In this document: piece by piece, positions 46,262 through 54,781 of the stretch | Layout: each line of letters opens with the position of its first letter | Position numbering within the stretch: position 1 is the first letter of the stretch | Assembly (NCBI RefSeq): GCF_020194955.2 | Contig: NZ_JAFCIY020000006.1 | Coordinates: 124,001 to 188,000 of the forward strand | Direction: 5' to 3' | DNA: 64,000 nucleotides | From: Desulfuromonas sp. CSMB_57 | GTDB taxonomy: Bacteria > Desulfobacterota > Desulfuromonadia > Desulfuromonadales > Syntrophotaleaceae | Made by a program: the position numbers and the translations under genes | Notes under the pieces: generated by a model | Told to the model about the DNA's origin: nothing | Seen by the model: only the letters and a program-made list of their open reading frames with translations | The model's database searches: none

Positions 46262-46533
46262 CGGTGGAAGAACGGGAATGGGAAGCGCTGTGCCGCTGCT
46301 GCGGGCGCTGCTGCTTTGAAAAAGGCCTCGACAGCCGGGGGCGCTGGCGGGAGACCGCCGTGGCCTGCCGTTACCTGGACATCCAGACGCGGCGCTGCAA
46401 GGTCTATGCACATCGTTTCGAGGTCGGCGAGGACTGCGTGCGCCTCACACCTGAAGTCGTGGCGGCAGCCGATTGGCTGCCGGCGGACTGCGCCTACGTG
46501 CAGTATCTGCACAACCACCGCGAACTGCCATGA
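46252..46533 (+). CDS. YkgJ/YcgN-type cysteine-cluster protein
   Basis: A 93-residue protein of the zinc/iron-chelating cysteine-cluster family (UPF0260-like). Motifs are LCRCCGRCCFEK at 13-24, VACRYLD, RRCKVY, DCVRLTP and DCAYVQ, giving the family spacing of Cys residues. Its function is unknown, and metal binding is inferred. It overlaps the 3' end of nrdJ by 10 bp, so translation is probably coupled. Confidence 0.88.
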   Translation: MRLTVEEREWEALCRCCGRCCFEKGLDSRGRWRETAVACRYLDIQTRRCKVYAHRFEVGEDCVRLTPEVVAAADWLPADCAYVQYLHNHRELP

Positions 46534-46600
46534 ATTGCCATGTCGCCTTGGCCGGCGGCACGGCACCAACCGGCCTCCGGGCCGCTCAGCAGGAGGTGCC

Positions 46601-47416
46601 ATGACCAACAACTACCTGACCGGGCCCCGTCCGCGACTTTTCGGCCATCGCGGCAGCGCCGCCACCCATCCGGAAAACACCCTGCCCGCCTTTGCCGCCG
46701 CCCTGGAGGCCGGTGTCCCCTATCTGGAACTGGACGTGCACGCCACGGCGGACGGCGAGGTGGTGGTGCTGCATGACGACACCCTGTTGCGCACCTGCGG
46801 TGTCGACCGAGCGGTTTCCCATCTCGCCCTGCGGGAACTCAAACAGTACGATGCCGGCTTCACCTTCACCCCCGACGGGGGTGGCAGCTTTCCCTTTCGG
46901 GAGCGCGGCATCACGGTGCCGACCCTGGCCGAAGTCCTGGAGGCTTTCCCCCAAGCCCTATTCAACATCGAAATCAAGCAGGAGGCACCCGGCATCGAGG
47001 GCCGCACCCTGGACATCCTCGCCGCGACGGGTCGCTCCGAGTCCGTGCTGCTGGCCGCGGAACAGGACCTCATCATGGCACGCCTGCGTCCGCGGTGCGG
47101 GGCCATTCCCACCAGTTTCAGCTTCCAGGAACTGGTCGCCTTTTTCACCTGGCTCGGCACCCAGGACCCACCGGACTATCGGCCGCCCGCCCGGGTTTTG
47201 CAGATCCCCGAAGTCTGGCAGGGACGCACTCTGGTCACCGAGGAAATGCTGGCGGCGACCCGCCATCTGGGCCTGGAAGTGCATGTCTGGACCGTCAATG
47301 CCGCCGCCGACATGAGGAGACTGCTGACCATGGGAGTCGACGGCCTGATGAGCGACGATCCGGCTTTGCTGGTGCGCATGGCGGCACAGTCGGGGCCGGA
47401 TGAAAATAAACCTTGA
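46601..47416 (+). CDS. Glycerophosphodiester phosphodiesterase
   Basis: A 271-residue TIM-barrel GDPD. Catalytic motifs are FGHRGSAATHPENT near 14, LELDVHATADGEVVVLHDDTL near 40 and FNIEIKQE near 116. VHVWTVNAAADMRRLL near the end is also conserved. It hydrolyses glycerophosphodiesters to glycerol-3-phosphate and an alcohol. No signal peptide is seen, so it is cytoplasmic. AGGAGG lies four bases before ATG 46601. The open frame upstream of it is not part of the protein. Confidence 0.94.
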   Translation: MTNNYLTGPRPRLFGHRGSAATHPENTLPAFAAALEAGVPYLELDVHATADGEVVVLHDDTLLRTCGVDRAVSHLALRELKQYDAGFTFTPDGGGSFPFRERGITVPTLAEVLEAFPQALFNIEIKQEAPGIEGRTLDILAATGRSESVLLAAEQDLIMARLRPRCGAIPTSFSFQELVAFFTWLGTQDPPDYRPPARVLQIPEVWQGRTLVTEEMLAATRHLGLEVHVWTVNAAADMRRLLTMGVDGLMSDDPALLVRMAAQSGPDENKP

Positions 47417-47441
47417 CATATATAACCAAACGAGTTATATA
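47413..47441 (+). promoter_or_regulatory. Strong promoter with operator-like inverted repeat
   Basis: TTGACA (47413-47418), 17 bp, TATATA (47436-47441). TATATAAC-N7-GTTATATA (47419-47441) fills the spacer and -10 as an inverted repeat, suggesting a repressor site. The -35 overlaps the stop codon of the preceding gene. Confidence 0.7.
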
Positions 47442-47496
47442 TTGAAACGCATTCAAAAACCGTAATCCGACAACCTACAGCACCAAGGAGGGAACC

Positions 47497-47619
47497 ATGT
47501 CTACCGGTAAAAAATGGCAGTGTACCGTCTGTGGTTTGACCCAGGAAGGTCAGGCGCCCCCGAAAACCTGTCCCAAGTGCGGCGTCGACAGTTCCAAGTT
47601 CATCGGACTGCGCAAGTAA
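47497..47619 (+). CDS. Rubredoxin-like 40-residue protein
   Basis: A 40-residue single-domain iron or zinc ribbon with paired CxxC motifs (C9-x2-C12 and C25-x2-C28): KWQCTVCGLTQEG then PPKTCPKCGVD. This is the short rubredoxin-like domain seen at the C-terminus of rubrerythrins or as a free peptide. It is a possible electron carrier in oxidative-stress defence. AAGGAGGG lies four bases before the ATG. It has its own strong promoter and a terminator, so it is monocistronic. Confidence 0.85.
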   Translation: MSTGKKWQCTVCGLTQEGQAPPKTCPKCGVDSSKFIGLRK

Positions 47620-47669
47620 ATACGCCCGAGGGTGGACTTCAAAAATTAAGAAGGCACCTGAAGAAAATA

Positions 47670-47700
47670 AAAAAACCCCGCGATAATTCGGGGTTTTTTT
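47670..47700. terminator. Bidirectional terminator
   Basis: AAAAAACCCCG pairs with CGGGGTTTTTT around an eight-base loop. It serves both the rubredoxin-like gene and the convergent cysE-to-rluA operon. Confidence 0.9.
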
Positions 47701-48661
47701 ATTTTAGCAGATGGCAACCCTGGTCCTCGGCCGGAAACAGTTCCAGGACCCGGCGGAAATCATCGGGCGCCCCTGCCTCCAGGGTCATGATTTCGCTTGA
47801 CGCCGGGTGCCGGAAGGTCAGTTGCCTGGAATGCAGCAACGGCCGGGCTATGGCAATCCGGGTCTGGCCGCTGGTCACCACGCTGGAGCCGCCGTACAGG
47901 GTGTCGCCCAGCAGGGGAAAACCGCTGGCAGCCAGATGCACTCGAATCTGGTGGGTTCTTCCGGTATGCGGCCTCGCTTCCACCAAGGCCATGTCGGGTC
48001 CCCGCTGCAGCACCCGAAAGGATGTGCAAGCGTTCCAGCCACCCTCGCCGGCGACAATTTTCATCCTTCCGCCGCGACCAGGCTGCAGGGCCCAGTCCAC
48101 TTCGAAGCTATCCCGTGGCCGGCCGGCAACCAGGGCCAGGTAAATTTTCCGCACCTCGCGGCGGGCAAACTGGTGTCCGAGATCAACCGCCGCCTGACGC
48201 TGCCGGGCAAGCAGCAGCAGGCCGCTGGTGCCCGTGTCGAGGCGATGCAGCAGATAGGGGCCGCCATCCGTCCCTGCCGGGTCGCAGAGCGCTGCAGCCT
48301 GCGCCAAGGCATGGGAGCCTCCGGCACCGTCGTCGTGGCACAGCAACCCGGCCGGCTTGTCGACGGCCATCAGCCAGGCATCCCGATAAATCTCCTTGAT
48401 CTGCGCGGCAGGCGTGACAGCGACCCCGGAGGAGCAAGCCACATCAAGAGTCAGGCAGATCTCCTCCCCGCCCTGCAGAATCATTCCGGCCCGCGTCGCC
48501 GGCCGCCCGTCGAGGTGCACCCGGCCGGCATCCAGGGCCGTCTTCACGGTGCGCCGCGAGACGCCGTCCAAGGCCGCGACCAGAAACCGGTCGAGCCGCT
48601 GACCGGCCTGCGCGGCGGCCACCCGCAGTCGTTCCCGACGCCCCTTGACGGCTTCCTTCAC
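47699..48661 (-). CDS. RluA-family 23S rRNA/tRNA pseudouridine synthase
   Basis: A 320-residue enzyme that isomerises uridine in RNA. An N-terminal S4 domain (GQRLDRFLVAALDGVSRRTVKTAL) precedes the catalytic domain with motif II LLHRLDTGTSGLLLLAR (catalytic Asp) and motif III RPHTGRTHQIRVHLA. The exact target site is not predictable. The GTG start at 48661 overlaps the mtaB stop codon (GTGA). It is the last gene of the sulfur/tRNA operon. Confidence 0.93.
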   Translation of the reverse strand: MKEAVKGRRERLRVAAAQAGQRLDRFLVAALDGVSRRTVKTALDAGRVHLDGRPATRAGMILQGGEEICLTLDVACSSGVAVTPAAQIKEIYRDAWLMAVDKPAGLLCHDDGAGGSHALAQAAALCDPAGTDGGPYLLHRLDTGTSGLLLLARQRQAAVDLGHQFARREVRKIYLALVAGRPRDSFEVDWALQPGRGGRMKIVAGEGGWNACTSFRVLQRGPDMALVEARPHTGRTHQIRVHLAASGFPLLGDTLYGGSSVVTSGQTRIAIARPLLHSRQLTFRHPASSEIMTLEAGAPDDFRRVLELFPAEDQGCHLLK

Positions 48662-49944
48662 ACCCGCCTCCCCCGCAATCCCTGTTCGGTCCACTCCGTA
48701 ACCTGAACCTGCACGGTGCGGCCCGCCAGTTTCTCCCCGGCCTCGAAGGAGACGGTCAGATACTGCCGGCTCAAACCCTGCTGCCATCCTCCCCGATTGC
48801 GGCCTTCCACCACCAACTCCAGGGTGTCGCCGATCACCCTGCGGGAAAAGGCCTGCAGTTTGGCCTCACCGAGGGCGCGCAACTCCGCCGCCCGCTCACG
48901 GGCCAGGGGCCCCGGCACCTGTCCGCCCATACGTGCGGCAGGCGTTCCGGGACGGCGGCTGAAGGGGAACACATGCAGATGGCTGACCGGGAGTTCCTCG
49001 ATGAGGGTCAGGGTGCGTCGAAAGGCCTCGTCCGTCTCGCCGGGGAAACCGGTGATGACATCCAACCCGATGGCCGCACCGGGCAGGCCGGCATGAATGG
49101 CCGCCACCTGGCGACGGAAAAAATCCGCCGTATAGTGCCGATTCATGCGCTGCAAAACCTCGTCGTCCCCGGACTGCAGGGGCAGGTGCAGATGCGGACA
49201 GACCACTTTCGAGGCGACCACGGCCTCCAGCAATTCCGGCGACAGTTCCTGGGGTTCCAGGGAGCCCAGACGCAGACGCCGGACCGCCGTTTCCCCCTCG
49301 ATGCGCCGGACCAGGGCCAACAGCGAATCGGCCGGGTTCAGATCCAGGCCATAGGCGCCGATGTGAATGCCGGTCAGCACCAGCTCCGGATACCCCGCGG
49401 CGCACAGATCGCGGATCTGACCGAGCACCTGTTCGGCTGCCACGGAGCGACTGGGTCCCCGGGCATAGGGGATGATGCAGTAGGAGCAGAAGGCGTCACA
49501 GCCGTTCTGAATCTGGACGAAGGCCCGACTGCGGCCGCTGAAGGTCGACAGGCTCATGGCTGCACCCTTGGCCTGGCGAATGTCCGAGACGGCGACGCCG
49601 CGGCGATCCTCCGCCAACAGACCGATGAGCTGTTGTTTTTCTTCGTTGCCGAGCACCAGGGACACGCCGGGAATAGCCGCCAGGGACTGGGGATCGATTT
49701 GGGCGTAACAGCCCGTCACCACCACCCGGCAGGCAGGATTGATCCGGCGGGCTCGCCGGATCAGGTTGCGCGATTGGGCATCGGTCGTCGCCGTCACGGT
49801 GCAGGTGTTGACGATCACCAGGTCGGCACCCGCACCGTAGTTGACCTGCCGATAACCGGCGGCCCGCAACTGTTCAATCAAGGCGGCCGATTCGAACTGG
49901 TTGGTCTTGCAACCCAGGGTGGCGATGGCAAAGGTTCCAGTCAC
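48658..49944 (-). CDS. mtaB: tRNA t6A37 methylthiotransferase MtaB
   Basis: A 428-residue radical-SAM enzyme that adds methylthio to C2 of t6A37 in tRNA. The UPF0004 domain supplies three cluster cysteines (LGCKTNQFES, NTCTVT, TGCYAQ). The radical-SAM cluster is CDAFCSYC near 150, and a TRAM domain ends the protein. It overlaps mnmA by 4 bp (ATGA). Its substrate modification is made by TsaD, and its sulfur needs fit the NifS/IscU operon. Confidence 0.95.
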   Translation of the reverse strand: MTGTFAIATLGCKTNQFESAALIEQLRAAGYRQVNYGAGADLVIVNTCTVTATTDAQSRNLIRRARRINPACRVVVTGCYAQIDPQSLAAIPGVSLVLGNEEKQQLIGLLAEDRRGVAVSDIRQAKGAAMSLSTFSGRSRAFVQIQNGCDAFCSYCIIPYARGPSRSVAAEQVLGQIRDLCAAGYPELVLTGIHIGAYGLDLNPADSLLALVRRIEGETAVRRLRLGSLEPQELSPELLEAVVASKVVCPHLHLPLQSGDDEVLQRMNRHYTADFFRRQVAAIHAGLPGAAIGLDVITGFPGETDEAFRRTLTLIEELPVSHLHVFPFSRRPGTPAARMGGQVPGPLARERAAELRALGEAKLQAFSRRVIGDTLELVVEGRNRGGWQQGLSRQYLTVSFEAGEKLAGRTVQVQVTEWTEQGLRGRRV

Positions 49945-50993
49945 GCGATCCGGCCTCCTCCCAGAACCTGGTCGCCGTCATAAAACACCGCCGCCTGGCC
50001 GGGACTGACCCCGGTCTGGACATGGTCGAAGCGCACCTCGACCCGACCGCCGCCAAGAGGGACCAGGGTCGCCGGCGCTTCCCGATGGCGATAGCGGATG
50101 CGACAGGCGGCCCGCACCGGAAGGGCCGGTTCCGGGATCAGCCAGTTGACTTCCGTCGCAACCAGAGAGCTCACCTCCAAGTGCCGCTTTTCGCCGACCA
50201 CCACCTGCCGGCGTTGTGCATCGATGGCCACGACGTACAGGGGTTCCGGCCAGGCGATGCCCAGGCCGCGGCGTTGGCCGACGGTAAAACGGTAAGTGCC
50301 CGCATGTTTCCCGACAACTCGGCCCGAAACATGAACGATGGCTCCCGGCCTGCAGCGTTCCGGGCATTCGCGCTCGAGAAACCCGGCATAATCCTGATCC
50401 GGAATAAAGCAGATATCCTGGCTGTCGCCCTTGTCGGCGACGGCCAACCCCAGAGCCGCAGCCTTGGCCCGCACCTGGCTTTTCTCCATTTCGCCGAGGG
50501 GAAAACAGACCCGGGACAGCTGTTGCCGAGGCAGGACGAAGAGAAAATAGCTCTGGTCCTTGTGGGCATGACTGCCCTTGACCAGCCGGCAGTCATCGCC
50601 GCCGCCCAGAATACGGGCATAATGTCCGGTGGCCAGGGCATCGCCGCCCAAGCGGTCGGCCTCGTCGAGCAGCAGGCGAAACTTGAACAACCGGTTGCAG
50701 AGCACACAGGGGTTGGGGGTTTGGCCGGAAAAATACTCCTCGCAGAAGGGCTGCACCACCCGCTGGCGAAAAGCCTCGCGGACATCTATGAGATGCCAGG
50801 CGATCCCGAGACGCTCCGCCATGCGCCGGGCATCGGCCATGGGCTCGGCATCGCCGACGACGGATGGGTGGTCCCAGATGCGCATGGTGAGGCCGATGAC
50901 CTCATGTCCCTGCTCCTGCAGCAACGCCGCGGTCACGGTGGAATCCACCCCGCCGCTCATGGCTACGACAATCCGCTGTTTTGCTTGTGACAT
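49941..50993 (-). CDS. mnmA: tRNA-specific 2-thiouridylase MnmA
   Basis: A 350-residue enzyme that thiolates U34 of tRNA-Lys, -Glu and -Gln. The PP-loop is VAMSGGVDSTVTAAL. The catalytic cysteines are in TPNPCVLCNRLFKF near 95 and SQDICFIPD near 195. Sulfur is expected from the cysteine desulfurase encoded upstream. It follows iscU after a hairpin spacer (51010-51047), so expression may be partly separated from the Fe-S genes. Confidence 0.97.
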   Translation of the reverse strand: MSQAKQRIVVAMSGGVDSTVTAALLQEQGHEVIGLTMRIWDHPSVVGDAEPMADARRMAERLGIAWHLIDVREAFRQRVVQPFCEEYFSGQTPNPCVLCNRLFKFRLLLDEADRLGGDALATGHYARILGGGDDCRLVKGSHAHKDQSYFLFVLPRQQLSRVCFPLGEMEKSQVRAKAAALGLAVADKGDSQDICFIPDQDYAGFLERECPERCRPGAIVHVSGRVVGKHAGTYRFTVGQRRGLGIAWPEPLYVVAIDAQRRQVVVGEKRHLEVSSLVATEVNWLIPEPALPVRAACRIRYRHREAPATLVPLGGGRVEVRFDHVQTGVSPGQAAVFYDGDQVLGGGRIA

Positions 50994-51009
50994 GTATTGC
51001 GCTCCAATA

Positions 51010-51047
51010 CATCAGGGGCCACCTGCGACGACAGATGGCCCCTGATG
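51010..51047. terminator. Strong hairpin in the iscU-mnmA spacer
   Basis: CATCAGGGGCCA pairs perfectly (12 bp) with TGGCCCCTGATG. There is no T-run, so it may act as a partial terminator, an RNA-processing or a stability element rather than a full stop. Confidence 0.6.
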
Positions 51048-51069
51048 CGCAACATTCATCGGAAAAGGC

Positions 51070-51438
51070 TCAGCCGCGGTTCGCCTGATAGTTTTTGATG
51101 GCTTCGTGCAGGGCGTCGGCCGCCAAGTTGGAACAGTGCAGCTTGGGGGCCGGCAGGCCGTCGAGGGCTTCGGCCACTTCGTCGTTGGTCAGCACCAGGG
51201 CTTCTTCGATGGTTTTGCCGACCACCAGTTCCGTCATCATGGAGGAGGAGGCGATGGCGGCCCCGCAGCCATAGGTCTGAAACTTGATGTCCTTGATGAT
51301 GTTGTCTTCCACCTTGAGAAACACCTTCATCCGGTCGCCACAGGAACTGCTGACCTTTTCGCCAACGCCGTCGGCATTTTCGATTTCTCCGACATTGCGC
51401 GGATTGGTAAAGTGATCGATGACCTTCTCGGAATACAT
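51070..51438 (-). CDS. iscU: Fe-S cluster scaffold IscU/NifU N-type
   Basis: A 122-residue scaffold on which [2Fe-2S]/[4Fe-4S] clusters are built. The three cluster cysteines are in SSSCGDRM (33), TYGCGAA (57) and KLHCSNL (101), together with the conserved Asp of CGD. It begins MYSEKVIDHFTNPRNVG, as NifU-type scaffolds do. AAGGAGCGG precedes the ATG. It lies 28 bp after nifS. Confidence 0.95.
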   Translation of the reverse strand: MYSEKVIDHFTNPRNVGEIENADGVGEKVSSSCGDRMKVFLKVEDNIIKDIKFQTYGCGAAIASSSMMTELVVGKTIEEALVLTNDEVAEALDGLPAPKLHCSNLAADALHEAIKNYQANRG

Positions 51439-51465
51439 GGACCGCTCCTTTTGAGGCTAGTATTA

Positions 51466-52656
51466 TTAAGAGTTGACCGTCGCCCGTGACGGCGTCCGTT
51501 CATGATAAAAAGGACTCATGTCCCGCAGCTTCTGCACGATGGGCGGCAAAATGGACAGCAGATGATCCACGTCTGCCTCAGTGTTGTCCGGACCGAGGCC
51601 GAAACGGATGGCCGAGTTGGCCATCATGGGGTCGATGCCCATGGCGGAGATCACGTGGGACTGGCTGAAGGCATCGGACATGCAGGCCGAACCCGAGGAG
51701 GCCGCCACCCCCTGCATATCCAGGAACAACAGCACCGCCTCCCCTTCGATGTAGGCGAAACTGAGATTGAGGGTGTTGGGCAGGCGCTGGCTGGGATGAC
51801 CGTTGACCTGGCATTCGGGAATTGCCGCCAGGATGCCCTGTTCCAGACGATCACGCAGGGTCCGCAGGCGCTCGCTGCCCGTCTCCAGTTCCGCCGCGGC
51901 CAATTCACAGGCCTTGCCGAGGCCGACGATGCCCGGCAGATTATGGGTACCGGCGCGCCGCCCAAGTTCCTGGTGGCCGCCGTGAATCAGAGCTGTCAGC
52001 TTGGTGCCGCGACGTACATACAGGGCGCCGACGCCTTTGGGCGCCCCGAACTTGTGGCCGGAAATGGCCAGCAGGTCGATGCCGGCAGCCTGGACATCGA
52101 CGGGCAGACGCCCGATGGCCTGCACCGCGTCGGTATGCAACCGCACCTTGTGACGGCGGGCGATGGCGCCGATCTCCTGCAGGGGAAACACGGTCCCGGT
52201 TTCGTTGTTGGCCCACATGACCGAGATCAGGATGGTACGCTCGGTAATGGCCGCTTCCAGTTGCCGCAGATCGAACATGCCGTACCCGTCGACCGGCAGG
52301 TAGGTGACCTCGAAACCCCTCTTCTCCAGGTACTTGCAGGGATTGAGCACGGACGGATGTTCCACGGCGGTGGTGATGATGTGATTGCCGCGCGACTGCA
52401 AGGCTTCGGCCGTGCCCTTGATGGCAAGGTTGTTGCTCTCGCTGGCACAGCTGGTAAAAATGATTTCCGCCGGTTCGCAATTGAGCAAATCCGCCACCTG
52501 CCGGCGGGCCTGATCCAGAGCCGATCCGACCTCCCGGCCGGCCCAGTGCAGGCTGGAAGGATTGCCGAAGTGCTCCCGGTAGTAGGGTAGCATGGCTTCC
52601 AGTACCGCCGGTCGCACGGCTGTGGTGGCGTTGTTGTCCATGTAGATGCGTTTCAC
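51466..52656 (-). CDS. nifS: Cysteine desulfurase NifS/IscS
   Basis: A 396-residue PLP enzyme that takes sulfur from cysteine for Fe-S clusters and tRNA thiolation. It begins IYMDNNATTAVRPAV. The PLP Lys is in AISGHKFGAPKG near 205, and the mobile-loop Cys is in ASSGSACMSD near 327. The GTG start overlaps the iscR stop (GTGA). Gene order suits delivery both to IscU and to MnmA. Confidence 0.96.
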   Translation of the reverse strand: MKRIYMDNNATTAVRPAVLEAMLPYYREHFGNPSSLHWAGREVGSALDQARRQVADLLNCEPAEIIFTSCASESNNLAIKGTAEALQSRGNHIITTAVEHPSVLNPCKYLEKRGFEVTYLPVDGYGMFDLRQLEAAITERTILISVMWANNETGTVFPLQEIGAIARRHKVRLHTDAVQAIGRLPVDVQAAGIDLLAISGHKFGAPKGVGALYVRRGTKLTALIHGGHQELGRRAGTHNLPGIVGLGKACELAAAELETGSERLRTLRDRLEQGILAAIPECQVNGHPSQRLPNTLNLSFAYIEGEAVLLFLDMQGVAASSGSACMSDAFSQSHVISAMGIDPMMANSAIRFGLGPDNTEADVDHLLSILPPIVQKLRDMSPFYHERTPSRATVNS

Positions 52657-53096
52657 TGCTGTTCCTCCCCCATGCTGAATATATTCGCGCCCCGGGCTTC
52701 ACTGGTCAGATCGGCCAGGGACATGGATGCCAAAAAGTTACGGATGCGCTGCGCCAGGCCGGCCCAGACCAAGTGGGTCAGACATTGGTCGCCGCAGTTG
52801 CAGCGCCCGTTTTCATCCATGCAGGCCACGGGCACCAAGGATTCCTCTACGCATTCGATGATCTCGTGCATGCGGATATCCGCCGCCGGCCGTGCCAGCA
52901 CGAAACCGCCGCCGGGCCCGCGCACGCTTTCAATAATGCGGCCGCGACGCAGTTTGGCCAGAATCTGTTCCAAAAAGGACAGGGAAATGTCCTCCAGTTC
53001 GGCCAGGGTCTTGCTGGAAACCGGATTCCCCTCTCCTTCCAGACAGAGACGGGTCATGGCTCGAACTGCATACTGGGCCTTGGTCGAGATGCGCAT
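52653..53096 (-). CDS. iscR: Rrf2-family regulator, IscR type
   Basis: A 147-residue winged-helix repressor. It begins RISTKAQYAVRAMTRL, with the Rrf2 recognition region RRGRIIESVRGPGGGF. A Cys cluster C-x6-C-x-C-x3-C (CMDENGRCNCGDQC, residues about 92-105) should carry the sensing [2Fe-2S] cluster. It probably represses its own operon when clusters are sufficient. It sits between cysE and nifS with almost no spacing. Confidence 0.93.
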   Translation of the reverse strand: MRISTKAQYAVRAMTRLCLEGEGNPVSSKTLAELEDISLSFLEQILAKLRRGRIIESVRGPGGGFVLARPAADIRMHEIIECVEESLVPVACMDENGRCNCGDQCLTHLVWAGLAQRIRNFLASMSLADLTSEARGANIFSMGEEQQ

Positions 53097-53097
53097 G

Positions 53098-53787
53098 TCA
53101 ATTGGCCTCCCGCTTTTCGACCGGGGAACCGGTCACCGCCCCCGTGCCCTGTTCCAGTTCCTTGACCCGGCGCTCCAGGCTGCGCAACTGATCCATGAGG
53201 CAGGAGATGGCCTTTTCGTCGGGGTCTGGCAACTGACCGTGTTCCAGATCGGTCTGGGCTCCGACCCGTACGCCGTTGGCATACACCACTCGTCCCGGCA
53301 CACCGACTACCGTCGCGTTGAGGGGCACTTCCTTGACCACCACCGCATTGGAACCGATCTTGCTGTTGTCACCGACCTTGAAGGGTCCGAGAATCTTGGC
53401 ACCGGAGCCGACAACGACGTTGTTGCCGAGGGTGGGATGGCGCTTCTCCTTGGCCCAGGAGGTGCCGCCAAGGGTCACGCCGTGGTAGAGGGTACAGTCA
53501 TCCCCGATTTCCGCTGTCTCGCCGATGACGACACCCATGCCATGATCGATGAAGAAACGTCGCCCGATGGTCGCCCCGGGGTGGATTTCAATGCCGGTCA
53601 GAAAACGGCACAGATGGGACAGGAAGCGGGCCGCCCAGAACCAGCGGCGGCGCCACAGCCTGTGGCTCAGACGGTAGATGAGCAAAGCATGAAAACCGGG
53701 ATAGCAGGTCAGAATCTCCACCACGCTGCGCGCTGCCGGGTCCCGTTCGAATACGGTCTGAATGTCTTCCTTGATGGTCTTGAACAC
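53098..53787 (-). CDS. cysE: Serine O-acetyltransferase
   Basis: A 229-residue EpsC/CysE-type enzyme that acetylates serine, the first step to cysteine. A short helical N-terminus precedes left-handed beta-helix hexapeptide repeats ([36 protein letters not shown]). The catalytic His/Asp pair lies in [12 protein letters not shown], and the loop [15 protein letters not shown] is conserved. The C-terminal tail could bind cysteine synthase. The start is GTG with GGGAG. It heads the operon that goes on to iscR, nifS and iscU. Confidence 0.95.
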   Translation of the reverse strand: MFKTIKEDIQTVFERDPAARSVVEILTCYPGFHALLIYRLSHRLWRRRWFWAARFLSHLCRFLTGIEIHPGATIGRRFFIDHGMGVVIGETAEIGDDCTLYHGVTLGGTSWAKEKRHPTLGNNVVVGSGAKILGPFKVGDNSKIGSNAVVVKEVPLNATVVGVPGRVVYANGVRVGAQTDLEHGQLPDPDEKAISCLMDQLRSLERRVKELEQGTGAVTGSPVEKREAN

Positions 53788-53805
53788 AGCCTACTCCCTT
53801 GTTTG

Positions 53806-53832
53806 AGCGGTTCGCATGAATGGCGAACCGCT
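53806..53832. promoter_or_regulatory. Hairpin in the cysE upstream region
   Basis: AGCGGTTCGC and GCGAACCGCT form a 10-bp perfect stem around seven bases, about 20 bp before cysE. It lacks T-box or known riboswitch motifs. The T-run lies on the plus-strand side only. Confidence 0.5.
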
Positions 53833-53894
53833 TTTACAGGAGCAGGGATAACATGTCTGAGCGTTTTTGTCAACTATTATCCTGCCCGACGCTC

Positions 53895-54083
53895 CTACCG
53901 AATCGGGTAGGCCGGCCCGGCCAGAGGCGTGCGCCGCGTCACGCTGACCATCCAGCCGGGTTCATAGGACTGGCCGCAATCCGGGCAGATGAGAATGATG
54001 CTGTGGCCCTCCTCGACGGCCTTGAAGGAGACATGAAAGCCACGCCCATAGCGACAACTGGGACAAACGCGAAAATCATGCAT
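53895..54083 (-). CDS. Small zinc-ribbon protein, function unknown
   Basis: A 62-residue protein beginning MHDFRVCPSCRYGRGFHV, with a second pair in LICPDCGQSY, giving CxxC-x22-CxxC. Zinc binding is inferred. Similar short proteins occur in delta-proteobacteria as I recall, without an assigned function. Translation is supported by AGGAGG four bases before the ATG. It lies 33 bp after the thioesterase gene and may share its transcript. Confidence 0.75.
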   Translation of the reverse strand: MHDFRVCPSCRYGRGFHVSFKAVEEGHSIILICPDCGQSYEPGWMVSVTRRTPLAGPAYPIR

Positions 54084-54116
54084 GGGACCTCCTGGTGCTG
54101 GTTGGTTGACACCCGG

Positions 54117-54533
54117 TTATCCGGGTAATTCCTCGAACCGGGCCACGGCGCGCCGAAAGCCCTCCGGCAAGCGCACCGGCCGCCGGGTCTGGTAATCGAA
54201 GGCGACCAGGGCGGTGGTTCCTTCGGCCACCACCTGCCCCTCCCGGTCGATGCGATAGGCCATCATCATGGAGGAATTTTTCATGGATTCGATGCGCACC
54301 CCGATAAGCAGCGGATCGCCATGGAACATCTCGGCCCGGTAACGCACTTGAGCTTCCGGAAGGATGATGCCGCAGCCGCCCAGGTCCAATTCGCTGAAAG
54401 GACCCAGTTGACCGAGATAGGCGATGCGGGCCTCCTGGAAAAAATTCAGCACCGCCGAGTTGGCGACGTGACCGCCGTAGTTGATGTCGGCGATGCGCAC
54501 GGTGTAGGGCATGGTAAAGCGGAAACCTTCCAT
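54117..54533 (-). CDS. Acyl-CoA thioesterase, 4HBT hotdog family
   Basis: A 138-residue hotdog-fold protein with the 4HBT pattern VRIADINYGGHVANSAVLNFFQEAR near residues 12-36 and RAEMFHGDPLLI, VAEGTTALVAFD later. It likely hydrolyses an acyl-CoA thioester in the cytoplasm. Chain-length preference is unknown. ATG 54533 has GGAGG six bases upstream. The earlier ATG lies at the edge of a repeat element. Confidence 0.9.
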   Translation of the reverse strand: MEGFRFTMPYTVRIADINYGGHVANSAVLNFFQEARIAYLGQLGPFSELDLGGCGIILPEAQVRYRAEMFHGDPLLIGVRIESMKNSSMMMAYRIDREGQVVAEGTTALVAFDYQTRRPVRLPEGFRRAVARFEELPG

Positions 54534-54561
54534 GACGGAACCTCCAAGACAATTCATGTAT

Positions 54562-54744
54562 TCTGGTTATGCACCTGACTCCAGTAGCGGCCGTTCGTTG
54601 TCGTTGTCTTAATCGTAATAGTTTCATGGGCCGATTACGATTACGATTACGATTACGACAAGCGTTCGCTATCGCTTCACTGACTGTGAGGCGAGCTTCT
54701 TGCGCCTCCGAATACACATAACATGAGTGAAGTGCATAACCAGA
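54562..54744. mobile_element. 183-bp element with 13-bp perfect terminal inverted repeats
   Basis: The ends are TCTGGTTATGCAC (54562-54574) and GTGCATAACCAGA (54732-54744). ACTC follows both inside after three mismatches. The interior is non-coding and carries four tandem GATTAC units (54633-54656) that can pair with TCGTAAT upstream. It is MITE-like, sitting between mutM and the thioesterase gene. Confidence 0.65.
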
Positions 54745-54781
54745 TTCAGTATTTACACTTTCCCAAAAACGCGCGGCAGGG

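Noticed and set aside
53788-53894. T-box or other amino-acid riboswitch ahead of cysE
   Set aside because: Only a simple 10-bp hairpin is present. No T-box consensus was found.
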